64,000 nt of DNA from an uncultured Lachnospiraceae bacterium. Its GTDB lineage: Bacteria; Bacillota; Clostridia; Lachnospirales; Lachnospiraceae. Below are positions 54,601-62,284 of this stretch, one piece after another. The stretch lies in contig CATOJY010000006.1 in the NCBI GenBank assembly GCA_951800685.1, forward strand, positions 1-64,000. Reading direction: 5' to 3'. The position numbers were made by a program, and so were the translations under genes. Within the stretch, counting starts at the first letter, position 1, and every line of letters starts with the position of its first letter. The notes under the pieces were generated by a model. It saw only the letters and a list, made by a program, of their open reading frames with translations. It was not told where the DNA came from and ran no database searches.

Positions 54601-55570
54601 TTTCATATCTCGTCTCCTTCAATTCAAATGTATCGCCTATAGAACTAGCCAGATTATAGAGCAGCCCTTTCCCTACTAAGGGAATATAACTATCATCGCT
54701 CTTTCTGACAGCCAGCATATAACCTGATTGTTGGGAATCGTTCAATTCCACCACCGGAAAATAATCTGAAAACCTGCTGGCAGAAACCTCTACACCCATC
54801 ACACCATAGATCTGTTCTTCATACCGGAGAGGCAGTGAGTATGTGATCATCTCATAAGAATCCGTCATATCTTTCTGCAAGGAAAACGGCATCGACCAAT
54901 AACCCAGATTCTCTATGTCTACATCTGGATATTCCGCTCCGGCCCTCCATGGTTCATAGAAATAATTGTCCTCATCGCTGCGTCCAGCTCCATCCATATG
55001 GAAATGTGTCGTCCAACATGTATCAAGCGGTATATTCCACTCTCTGGACAACTGTTTGCTTCCTCTCTCAAGCAGCAGATCCGTGTAATTCGCCGGGGTT
55101 GTATCAGGATCAGAATCCCTGATGAAGAATCCATCAAAGTCTCCTTCTTCCTGCATATCTTTATCTGTCAATATCAGGAAAATACCTGTCGTAGAACTAT
55201 TTTGCTGCATCGCAAGAAATTCCGGAAAAATCTCTTCCAGAAAATCATTTTTCATCTCATCTGATGCAAGAAAGGTATTTATATCTGTATTTTTGTTATC
55301 TAGAAATTGTCCAAAAAACCCACTTAACAACTCTTCCTTTTCTCTGACAGATGCCCATCTCTGATTCATATCATTCTGTAGGATTACTCTTCTATTTTCT
55401 ACTAGGCGGTTCATCATGCTGCTGGAATATTCCTGCAGCATTTCTGCAGTTCTTCTAACCACCAATGTACCCATAGTAATAATACTCTGTATCAGCATAA
55501 TAATGATCAGAGGAATAAGAAAAATTCTGAATATAGAATGTTTTTTTCTTTTACGATTTCTGCTTCCCAT
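51635..55570 (-). CDS. Hybrid sensor histidine kinase with Cache, PAS, degenerate GGDEF and receiver domains
   Basis: A 1,311-residue membrane sensor. In order: membrane span (about 14-36), extracellular double-Cache sensor (about 38-375), second span (about 378-400), PAS domain (about 460-570), GGDEF-like domain (about 580-745), GAF-like region (about 770-925), HisKA with the phosphorylated His946 (SHEIRTP), ATPase domain (GLGLSISSRLV, VRDTGIGIPK), and a receiver with Asp1236 (VILMDIMMPVMDG). The GGDEF motif reads DGDEF, so cyclase activity is doubtful. The start at 55570 has AGGAG 4 nt upstream. It lies 7 bp after a solute-binding protein gene, which may supply its ligand, and after a response-regulator cyclase. 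Confidence 0.9.
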   Translation of the reverse strand: MGSRNRKRKKHSIFRIFLIPLIIIMLIQSIITMGTLVVRRTAEMLQEYSSSMMNRLVENRRVILQNDMNQRWASVREKEELLSGFFGQFLDNKNTDINTFLASDEMKNDFLEEIFPEFLAMQQNSSTTGIFLILTDKDMQEEGDFDGFFIRDSDPDTTPANYTDLLLERGSKQLSREWNIPLDTCWTTHFHMDGAGRSDEDNYFYEPWRAGAEYPDVDIENLGYWSMPFSLQKDMTDSYEMITYSLPLRYEEQIYGVMGVEVSASRFSDYFPVVELNDSQQSGYMLAVRKSDDSYIPLVGKGLLYNLASSIGDTFELKETRYENLSLVKNIKLDQQGIYAVICPMKLYNNNVPYENTEWVLLGLNTERDLFGISRQLYIWMAAAILVGLFFGVLGIYLVVKHLTRPVQHLMQCISEGSVGLQKFKSSNILEVDALYDVVKELTDSQKEAENILLEEKERYRVALEYSKDIFFSYDIENHILDIVNHATMSGHWPCEEFESGFINPNYIHDMDRAEVVEKLKSHADSLSIEFRMKWPEDADFVWVALSGKTVYDTDGERRKIVGSIRNIQEQKEREEEQLRKNSMDVITGLYSYSAGIHCMEECRKDQKNGIMVNMLLHRLKEINEKNGIIFGDMVLEELGSLTLNVCREYSERDGRPIIAMRLDGDEFTLWLENRTREEAVEFIEQLLEKIELSFKAETLKVDVYVGIAHGGESQTSEKIICMAKLAQSRVIPGVTKKYIAYEDVPEGERAQLPPLLGRDINTLDYGEDVSLVSLALNLFGKGADFPAQMMLIICKIGRFYQASDVLISVLRDDFKSNYLEYQWHQNGENVTENVRQYKQEEKDIFFRWLGQREVRYFSTEESENEIKRRFLSINEGQYGIVMPMYDNGDYMGNICILGIGSEILENMEEYQNLAELGRVIQSQLAQQQHDIASKAKSDFLSRMSHEIRTPMNGIIGMTAIALQQEQSQERILDCLQKIQSSSNYLLGLINDILDMSKIESGKMKLELVDFNIYEMLDTIKELIMTQAAAKNIDFVQNIEVTHNWLLADKMRISQVLINLLGNAVKFTPIKGKVTLTVQEIRTEEKTAVFYFAVRDTGIGIPKEDQKRVFRSFEQASEINPSKQQGTGLGLSISSRLVQLMGSNIQLESEPGEGSTFSFSIPLKLGENKAEEEKEEEISFKGCRILVVEDNELNAEIAMTLLEERDFTVDCVYNGAEAVERMGTTSPGTYDVILMDIMMPVMDGLEATRVIRSMEREDCHMIPIVAMSANAFDDDLRKSVECGMNGHLSKPVEVDKLYRTLHEVIFANRKN

Positions 55571-55577
55571 TTCGCTC

Positions 55578-57032
55578 CTACTTGCCAACTGTCTGATGCA
55601 ATGCATCACAGAAGGAATCATACCATTTTTCGAAAGCTTCCTCTGTCACATAAGGAGCCGACGCATCCTCCAGACTCTCGCCTGCCTCCATTGCTGCAAC
55701 AACATTTGCACGATCCTGCACTGCCTGATCTGCAAGATGATATTCCAATATCTTTCTTGCGGCAGAACCATTCTCAAAACTTTTGTTTGTATACAACGTC
55801 AGACCATCCATTTTTTCAAAAATAGTAGTCAGGCAGTCATACGTCTTGGGAGCCACTTCCAACTGCTTCTTTGTAATTACCTGATCTAACTTCTCAGCGC
55901 TGTTTGCTTCCTTAAGAACAGGAAGATAACCTGATACACAGCCAAACTGCAAATTATTTTCTGCTTCCGTAAACCATTTCAAAAACTCTACTGCGGCATA
56001 CTCATGCTTTTCGTCAGATTTGCTTACTACCATACCAGCCCCTTGCTGTACTGCATAATTCTGCCCTCCTTCAAAGATAGGAGCTGCCATCACAATATAT
56101 TCAATACCGTAGCTGTTATCATCCAATTCCACTTGATCAGGAAAATACATGGCCGAAGATGTGGAACCTGTATAAGCAAGCAAGTCCCCTGTCTTTACGT
56201 CATCAGAACGGAAAGAACCATAGGCTCCAAAATATCCTTTAACCATGGGTACATAGTAGTTATCCCAAAGACGATGCAATTCTTCCTTAGGCGTATTCAA
56301 GGTCAACTCTCCATTCTCTATCTGGAAAATTTCTACCCCTAACTGCTGCATACCAATGATAAAATAATTAGCTACTGCATCCCTGCCGTAAAATGCCTTG
56401 CCATCTTCCAGCACATCGGGCGTCTGCTCATCTGTCCATTCATAATACTTCTGTGATGTGGCAGCTACTCCTTCGATCGTCTTGAGATCTTCCAGAGAAG
56501 CTCCTGTTGCCTCCGCAAAAGGCTCCCAGTCTGTCTTATTAATCATCATAATTTCCGTAGACTTTGCCGTAGGAAAAATCCTGAGAGAACCGTCAGAAGC
56601 AATACGCCCCTCTTCAATGTAAGAATCTATATATTTGTCAAGTTCCTCTTTCTCCAGATAATTTGAGAGATCTGCCAAAGCACCCGATTGCTCCACTTCA
56701 TACGCCGTATCCGCATAAGAAGAAAAGATATCCGGCATGGCATCTGCTCCTACCTTACCACCAATAGAATCCCGCACCGCCGTTTCCAGATCAGAAACAG
56801 AACCCTGGCTGTACCCTTGTACATAAATACCTTTCTCCCGTCCTACCGTCTCGTTAAATTCCTCTACCAGAGCATCAAAAGCCGCCTGCTGAGAACCATT
56901 ATAGTAATGCCACACTGTCAATGATACTGGATCTCCCGGATCTAATGGACTTTTCTTACCACATCCTGTCAAAATAACAGCCATAGCTGCCGATAAACAT
57001 AGATATTTCGCTGCTCTTTTTCGATTAAACAT
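55578..57032 (-). CDS. Extracellular solute-binding lipoprotein linked to the hybrid kinase
   Basis: Family 1 solute-binding protein of 484 residues with a lipoprotein signal ending in LTGC (Cys24 by this start, MFNRKRAAKYL). The fold pattern TVWHYYNGSQQAAFDALVEEFNE and AVEFLKWFTEAENN is typical of sugar-type CUT1 binding proteins. No permease genes are near; the gene lies between a response regulator and a hybrid kinase with a Cache domain, so it more likely presents a ligand to the sensor than feeds a transporter. The ribosome binding site is GGGAAAG, weaker than average. Confidence 0.87.
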   Translation of the reverse strand: MFNRKRAAKYLCLSAAMAVILTGCGKKSPLDPGDPVSLTVWHYYNGSQQAAFDALVEEFNETVGREKGIYVQGYSQGSVSDLETAVRDSIGGKVGADAMPDIFSSYADTAYEVEQSGALADLSNYLEKEELDKYIDSYIEEGRIASDGSLRIFPTAKSTEIMMINKTDWEPFAEATGASLEDLKTIEGVAATSQKYYEWTDEQTPDVLEDGKAFYGRDAVANYFIIGMQQLGVEIFQIENGELTLNTPKEELHRLWDNYYVPMVKGYFGAYGSFRSDDVKTGDLLAYTGSTSSAMYFPDQVELDDNSYGIEYIVMAAPIFEGGQNYAVQQGAGMVVSKSDEKHEYAAVEFLKWFTEAENNLQFGCVSGYLPVLKEANSAEKLDQVITKKQLEVAPKTYDCLTTIFEKMDGLTLYTNKSFENGSAARKILEYHLADQAVQDRANVVAAMEAGESLEDASAPYVTEEAFEKWYDSFCDALHQTVGK

Positions 57033-57072
57033 ACACCATTCTTTCCCTTTCATTCTGTTATATGTAACATTT

Positions 57073-57990
57073 CTATTTTTCCCGTATCTGCTTTATTTTC
57101 TCATCAGTCCAGATCACTCTGTTGCGTCCGTATTTCTTAGCATCATACAACATAGCATCCGCAATTTTCAAATAAAAGTCATAAGAATCTCCTGCCTGCG
57201 GAATGATAGTAACGCCGCCAATACTGATTGTGACCCATTCAGAAACGGAAGGGTTATGTGGAATATGAAGATCTTCGATTGCCTGGCGGATTTTAGTCAA
57301 ATATTCAAATGTCTTCTTAGAATCTTCTTTTAACAGAATCGCAACAAATTCTTCCCCTCCATAGCGTGCGAAGAAGTCTGTATCACGTTTCAAGTAAGTA
57401 GACACTGTTTTTGCTACAGAAGCAATAACTTTATCCCCTGCAGGATGTCCGAAGGTATCATTAAATACTTTAAAACGGTCGATATCAAACATACAGATTG
57501 AGAAAGGAATCTGCAGCCGAATAGCCTCTTTCCATTTCTTTACACTATATTGATCATACTGCCGCCTATTTGGAATCCCAGTCAGCTGATCCGTCATAGA
57601 CTGATGTTCAACCTGCTTCCGATAGTGATACAGCTTGACATGGGTATTCACTCTTGCTTTTACAATTAACGGACTAAACGGTTTCGTAATATAATCAACT
57701 GCACCTAACGTAAGACCTCGTTGTTCATGCTCTATATCAGAAAGACTGCTAATCAAAATAACAGGAACACTTTGTGTAAAAATTTCCTCCTGTAATTTCT
57801 TAAGTAGTGTAAAGCCATCCATACCAGGCATAACTACGTCCAGCAGAATTAAAGAATAATCCTCTGTACATGCATATTGAAATCCATCTTCTGCAGTCTG
57901 CGCGATGGTAATATCATATTCATCGTTTAAAATATCATTTAATTGCGCCGTTAACAAAGGGCTGTCATCGATGATCAGAATTTTTTCCAT
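57073..57990 (-). CDS. Response regulator with diguanylate cyclase output (WspR/PleD type)
   Basis: A 305-residue protein: receiver domain (1-120, phosphorylated Asp51 in LLDVVMPGMDG, acid pocket DD 8-9, Lys103) and GGDEF domain (about 130-300) with the active GGEEF at 211-215. The product-inhibition site RxxD is present (Arg202, Asp205, five residues before GGEEF). It should make c-di-GMP when phosphorylated and be feedback-controlled. First gene of the unit with the binding protein and hybrid kinase, so that kinase is the likely phosphodonor. Confidence 0.93.
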   Translation of the reverse strand: MEKILIIDDSPLLTAQLNDILNDEYDITIAQTAEDGFQYACTEDYSLILLDVVMPGMDGFTLLKKLQEEIFTQSVPVILISSLSDIEHEQRGLTLGAVDYITKPFSPLIVKARVNTHVKLYHYRKQVEHQSMTDQLTGIPNRRQYDQYSVKKWKEAIRLQIPFSICMFDIDRFKVFNDTFGHPAGDKVIASVAKTVSTYLKRDTDFFARYGGEEFVAILLKEDSKKTFEYLTKIRQAIEDLHIPHNPSVSEWVTISIGGVTIIPQAGDSYDFYLKIADAMLYDAKKYGRNRVIWTDEKIKQIREK

Positions 57991-58085
57991 ATTTACCTGT
58001 CCCTTTCCTGTTTTCCATCAAAACTTATATTTCTATATTAACATCTGCGCAAGAAGTTTGCAAACTTCTTTCTTCCAATAAAAGA

Positions 58086-58115
58086 ATACCAGACCACTAA
58101 ATTGTAGTCTGGTAT
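58086..58115 (-). terminator. Terminator of the flagellin gene
   Basis: Perfect stem ATACCAGAC/GTCTGGTAT with a 12-nt loop, followed by TTCTTTTATT on the minus strand, about 30 bp after the stop. Confidence 0.8.
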
Positions 58116-58147
58116 CAAATATTCTTCAATTTACAGTTTTATTCTCT

Positions 58148-60049
58148 CTATCCCATCAAAGATAAAATCATATTCGGCTGTTGATTCGCCTGGGATAACA
58201 CAGACTGTCCTGCCTGAAGCAGAATCTGATTGATCGAATACTCTACCATCTCTTCTGCTATATCAGCATCCCTGATCAAAGATTCAGACACAGTTGTGTT
58301 CTCTACAATGTTATTTAAATTAGAGATTGTATGTTCTAATCTGTTCTGTACTGATCCATAATCACTTCTGACATGACTCACATACCCAATTGCTAACTTG
58401 ATCTCGTCAATCGCCCGCTCAGCATTTTCTACTGATCCCACATTTGTACCGGTTAGACCGAGTGCTTCTGAATCCATCCGATAGAAATTGACTGTAATAT
58501 GCTGTCCTGAATCCGCACCTACCTGAATACCTACACCATTGCTGTTTCCAGAAGAACCTCCTGGAACAACAGGGTTTTGCGGATTGTTTGGATCTGGATT
58601 CCAGTTGATATTACCGATGATCTTCCCGCCTCCAACATTCAAAGAAGGCGTAATCACTGAACCAGCCCCTCCAAGAGAAGCATAAGACAACTGTCTGACA
58701 AACGCTACAACATTGGCACCGCCTCCATTAATCGCACCTTTGAGCTGCGCTTGTGTCATACCTGTATTATCTTTTAATGCCTGCTCAAATGTTTTGCCAC
58801 CCATTAAATCCGCAAAAATTTTGTTCATTCCTGCAGCGATATTAGGACCCGTTACTGCGCCGCCGCCATTTGCCAGATATCCAGCATAGGCTGCCGCAAG
58901 ATATCCATGTCCATATGGCCTGTTATCAACAGTATATCTTTTCAGGTATTGCTGGATATTTGCATCCTGGCTGGTATCATTCGCTCCTGTCAACTGCTTC
59001 GCATAAGCAATCAGATTGTTATTCCATTGGGTAGGAAAACCGCCCCCTGCAAGCTGTGCTGTTCCCTCTTTAAACCATTCGGGAAAATAATATGCAGAGC
59101 CTTTTCTGCCTTTCGTCGCCATACCGTCAGTCATGGCAAACTGCATGACAGAATGCATGAATTCATGAGCTATCGTAGACTGCAGCGCTTCTACCCTATT
59201 ACCTGAACCTTCCGCATCCGCAGCAGTGAAATCTGCAACGTCAACTTGTATCTGTAAGTTATATCCCCTGCCAGTACTTCCATAAGTAAATCCTGCACGA
59301 GCCAATGTTTTATTCAAACCGTCTATCTTAACAACACTGATCTTAATATCCATGGTTTCATTCCCGATATTATTCTTAATAGACGGAAAAGCATCAAAAA
59401 TCTGCTTTGCTGCGTTTGGAATCAGATCCTTGACAATAACGTCCGCCAGGTTTCCTCCTCCTGAAACCGGATTCACAGCAGCACGTCCTGCTGCCTGCGT
59501 GCTTAGACTCAACATCTGCTGTGTAGACTCATCCAGGTCTTCTACCGTATATGATCCATCTTGTAAATTTAAACGTAGTGTAAAATGGCTGGTTTTTGAT
59601 TTGGAAAATCCATCCTGCGGGGAAATTCCGTCTTCTGGAAAAAGTGGTACCTCATTAAATACAGTATGTCTCGATGTAGTATCAATCTCATTCTTAATCT
59701 GTTGAAGTTCTGTATCGATCATAGATCTGTCTTCTTCAGTCCATGTACCGTTGGCTGCTTTCACCGCAAGCTCATTCGCCCTCTGCAACATGGCATGCAC
59801 TTCATTTAAGGCACCTTCCGCAGACTGCACCATAGAAATTCCATCCTGTGCATTGGCGGCTGCCTGTGTCAGACCACGGATCTGCCTGCGCATTTTCTCA
59901 GAGATTGCAAGCCCAGCCGCATCATCCGCAGACTGATTAATCCGATAGCCTGAGGATAATTTTCTGGCTGTTTTCGCATTCTTCTTATCGTTAACCCCAA
60001 ATTGCCTGCCTGCATTGATCGCGAGCATATTACTTCTAACAGAAAACAT
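58148..60049 (-). CDS. Flagellin with inserted zinc metallopeptidase domain (flagellinolysin)
   Basis: Filament protein of 633 residues, about twice a clostridial flagellin. The N-terminal D0/D1 helices (about 1-135: TARKLSSGYRINQSADDAAG, ISEKMRRQIRGLTQAAANA) and C-terminal D1/D0 (about 507-633: IQVGADSGQHITVNF to LLQAGQSVLSQANQ) are complete, so it can polymerise. In between, where flagellins vary, lies a peptidase domain (about 137-480) with the zinc motif H295-E296-F-M-H299 and a downstream glutamate (E328 in WFKEGTAQL), the gluzincin pattern. A Pro/Gly/Asn linker (about 481-506) leads back to D1. This matches the proteolytic flagellins described in several phyla. The ATG at 60049 is chosen (AGGAG 8 nt upstream) over GTG at 60055. 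Transcribed alone from a sigma-28-like promoter. No other flagellar gene is in the window. Confidence 0.93.
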   Translation of the reverse strand: MFSVRSNMLAINAGRQFGVNDKKNAKTARKLSSGYRINQSADDAAGLAISEKMRRQIRGLTQAAANAQDGISMVQSAEGALNEVHAMLQRANELAVKAANGTWTEEDRSMIDTELQQIKNEIDTTSRHTVFNEVPLFPEDGISPQDGFSKSKTSHFTLRLNLQDGSYTVEDLDESTQQMLSLSTQAAGRAAVNPVSGGGNLADVIVKDLIPNAAKQIFDAFPSIKNNIGNETMDIKISVVKIDGLNKTLARAGFTYGSTGRGYNLQIQVDVADFTAADAEGSGNRVEALQSTIAHEFMHSVMQFAMTDGMATKGRKGSAYYFPEWFKEGTAQLAGGGFPTQWNNNLIAYAKQLTGANDTSQDANIQQYLKRYTVDNRPYGHGYLAAAYAGYLANGGGAVTGPNIAAGMNKIFADLMGGKTFEQALKDNTGMTQAQLKGAINGGGANVVAFVRQLSYASLGGAGSVITPSLNVGGGKIIGNINWNPDPNNPQNPVVPGGSSGNSNGVGIQVGADSGQHITVNFYRMDSEALGLTGTNVGSVENAERAIDEIKLAIGYVSHVRSDYGSVQNRLEHTISNLNNIVENTTVSESLIRDADIAEEMVEYSINQILLQAGQSVLSQANQQPNMILSLMG

Positions 60050-60146
60050 CTTCACTTCTCCTGAGTTCCTTCTTCCAAAGCCATCCTTGCCAATATCTAT
60101 AGAGATTTCTGTTTCGAAATTATGTCGAGAATATAATGTAATATAT

Positions 60147-60174
60147 TTATCGGTAGATTAAGGTTATATAATTA
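60147..60174 (-). promoter_or_regulatory. Sigma-28 (FliA/SigD) type promoter of the flagellin gene
   Basis: On the minus strand TAAT (60171-60174), 16 bp, ACCGATAA (60147-60154); the class consensus is TAAA-N15-GCCGATAA. It starts 22 bp after the chemoreceptor stop and gives a leader of about 90 nt, which places the gene in the late motility regulon. Confidence 0.72.
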
Positions 60175-60196
60175 GATAATATTATTTATTAAAAAA

Positions 60197-62266
60197 TTAT
60201 TCCAAAGTAAATCCATTCACAATGTCCTCCAAGCTGTCTGCCATTTCTTTGTTTTCTTCGGCCTGGTTTTGAATTTCGACTGCAATATCTTCTGTACTTT
60301 CACTCTTCCTGACAATTTCATTGATAGCAGCACTATTCTGTTCTGATATATTTTTTACGTTCATAATATTATCAAAAATTTGTGTTACCGATGTCTGAAG
60401 ATCTCTGACAGAAACACCTAACTTCTCAATATGCTGTTTGATCAGTTCTACAGATGTACTGTAATCATTGGATTTCTTAGCAAAATCGCCAAAGCTCTCC
60501 AACACTTCTCCTTCCATATACTGCAGAATCGCCGCCATACATTGATTGACTTCATCAATACTGTCATTGGAAGCTTCACACATTGTCTGAATACGCGATG
60601 CAGTAGATTTAGAAGTTTCCGCCAGTCTGCTGATCTCTTCTGCTACTACAGTAAAGCCTCTTCCCATTTCACCAGAACGTGCGGCTTCGATAGCCGCATT
60701 GATGGACAATAGATTTGTCTGGTTAGAAATATCCAGAATTGCTGATGCCATGCCATTGATCTGTGACAAACTATTCAGATTTTCCAAAGCAGCACGTATA
60801 GAATGCTTTGTAGTTACCAACTGTTCGCTAGTATTCTTTAAAGAAGCATTTGCGCTTTCCCGCATTTGCATTGCATCTTCCATGATTTCATCGCTGAACT
60901 TGGAACTGCTGCGCAAGCTCTCCGCAACATCGCTGATGCAGCGATACATACTGCTAATCTCACCATTGATACTTTCGATCGCACCGCTGACATGATCCAG
61001 ACTAGAGGAAAGCTGTTGTGTCGTGCATATATTATCAGTCACACACTCTACCAGTTCAGTAGACGTCCCCCGCAGGGAAATTGCCTTCTCATTCAATTTT
61101 GTACAGCATACTCTGAGAGTTCCCAGAATATGATTCAATGACTTAATAACCTTATCAGATGCGGTGGCCATTTCTCCCAGATCATCATTTCTGTCAGCAT
61201 ATTTATGCATTTCACCTTTGTCGCTGATATTACAATCTGCAATCTGGAGCAGTGTACTTGTGATTGGTGACAATGGCTTCATAAACCTCGAAATAACAAG
61301 ATAAGTCAATATCATCAAAAATGCCAGTCCTACAACACAAAGTGTCATAAGCTCAAATCTGGCTATATTTGCAGTCGCAAAAATCTCATCGGCGGTATCT
61401 GTCAATAAAAACAGCCAGTTTCTATCTGGAAAATAATGATATGCCGCAATACTTTCCTCACCACCATCAGTATACTCTATATATTTTGTGGAATTAGACT
61501 GTGCGCCTTGCTGTTTTACTTCATCGAGAATATGAGCGATATATTCTTCCTCAGCCTTCTTCCCAAGTTTTCCTTCATCATCATTAAAAATATATTCTCC
61601 TGTCTGTGTATTGATCAGGTAATAACTTGCATTGTTCAATCCAGCCGTAGGCAAAGCATTAAGTTCCTCACGAAGGCCAGAAATGAAAATACCTGCTCCG
61701 ACCAGACCGATCGGATTTCCTCCTTCATCCAGACAAGCACGATACATGGACACAATCTGTTCCCCACTTGCCGGTGAAAAGATAAAACCTGCATTGTACA
61801 CTCCATTTGCTTCCAACATCGCTTTCTGCAGCTGTTTTAAAGAATCTCCTTCTCTCGTTGTAATACCCACTACTGCTTCATTCGTATGTGTAAGAACATG
61901 TGTGTTCCATTCGCTGGCATAGATCCCCTCCAGCCTTTCAATATCTCCACTAAACTTTTCCGTGTATTCCTGTGCTTCCGAAACCACTGATGGATCAGCA
62001 GGATGCAACATTAGATCTGTAATTTCTCCTGCTCTGCTGTATGCCGTAAGGTGGCTTTCCGCCTGACGTACATAACTTTCTATGATCTGGGAACGGTCAT
62101 CTACGATCGTCTTCATACTTTCAATCGTATTAGCACGAATATTTCCAGTGATCGTCCTGCTCATGAAAATATACAGCATAGCAAATATAATGATCTGAAG
62201 TGCCATGATGTAAGATGTAATTTTGTAAGCTACTTTCTTTTTCTGTCTCATCGCCCTGATAACCAC
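60197..62266 (-). CDS. Methyl-accepting chemotaxis protein with double-Cache sensor
   Basis: Chemoreceptor of 689 residues: membrane span (about 16-38), extracellular double-Cache domain (about 40-290), second span (about 304-326), HAMP (about 327-380) and a cytoplasmic signalling coil with the hairpin tip IEAARSGEMGRGFTVVAEEI (526-545). No CheR-binding pentapeptide at the end. Cache domains of this type often bind amino acids, organic acids or sugars. The start may be GTG at 62266 or ATG at 62251. It follows the ribulokinase stop by 18 bp, so the two appear cotranscribed. Confidence 0.93.
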   Translation of the reverse strand: MVIRAMRQKKKVAYKITSYIMALQIIIFAMLYIFMSRTITGNIRANTIESMKTIVDDRSQIIESYVRQAESHLTAYSRAGEITDLMLHPADPSVVSEAQEYTEKFSGDIERLEGIYASEWNTHVLTHTNEAVVGITTREGDSLKQLQKAMLEANGVYNAGFIFSPASGEQIVSMYRACLDEGGNPIGLVGAGIFISGLREELNALPTAGLNNASYYLINTQTGEYIFNDDEGKLGKKAEEEYIAHILDEVKQQGAQSNSTKYIEYTDGGEESIAAYHYFPDRNWLFLLTDTADEIFATANIARFELMTLCVVGLAFLMILTYLVISRFMKPLSPITSTLLQIADCNISDKGEMHKYADRNDDLGEMATASDKVIKSLNHILGTLRVCCTKLNEKAISLRGTSTELVECVTDNICTTQQLSSSLDHVSGAIESINGEISSMYRCISDVAESLRSSSKFSDEIMEDAMQMRESANASLKNTSEQLVTTKHSIRAALENLNSLSQINGMASAILDISNQTNLLSINAAIEAARSGEMGRGFTVVAEEISRLAETSKSTASRIQTMCEASNDSIDEVNQCMAAILQYMEGEVLESFGDFAKKSNDYSTSVELIKQHIEKLGVSVRDLQTSVTQIFDNIMNVKNISEQNSAAINEIVRKSESTEDIAVEIQNQAEENKEMADSLEDIVNGFTLE

Positions 62267-62284
62267 ACCTTTCTTTCCCTCTTA

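Noticed and set aside
51635-55570. Active diguanylate cyclase inside the hybrid kinase
   Set aside because: The motif is DGDEF and the domain lies between PAS and HisKA; activity is doubtful, so I describe it as degenerate.
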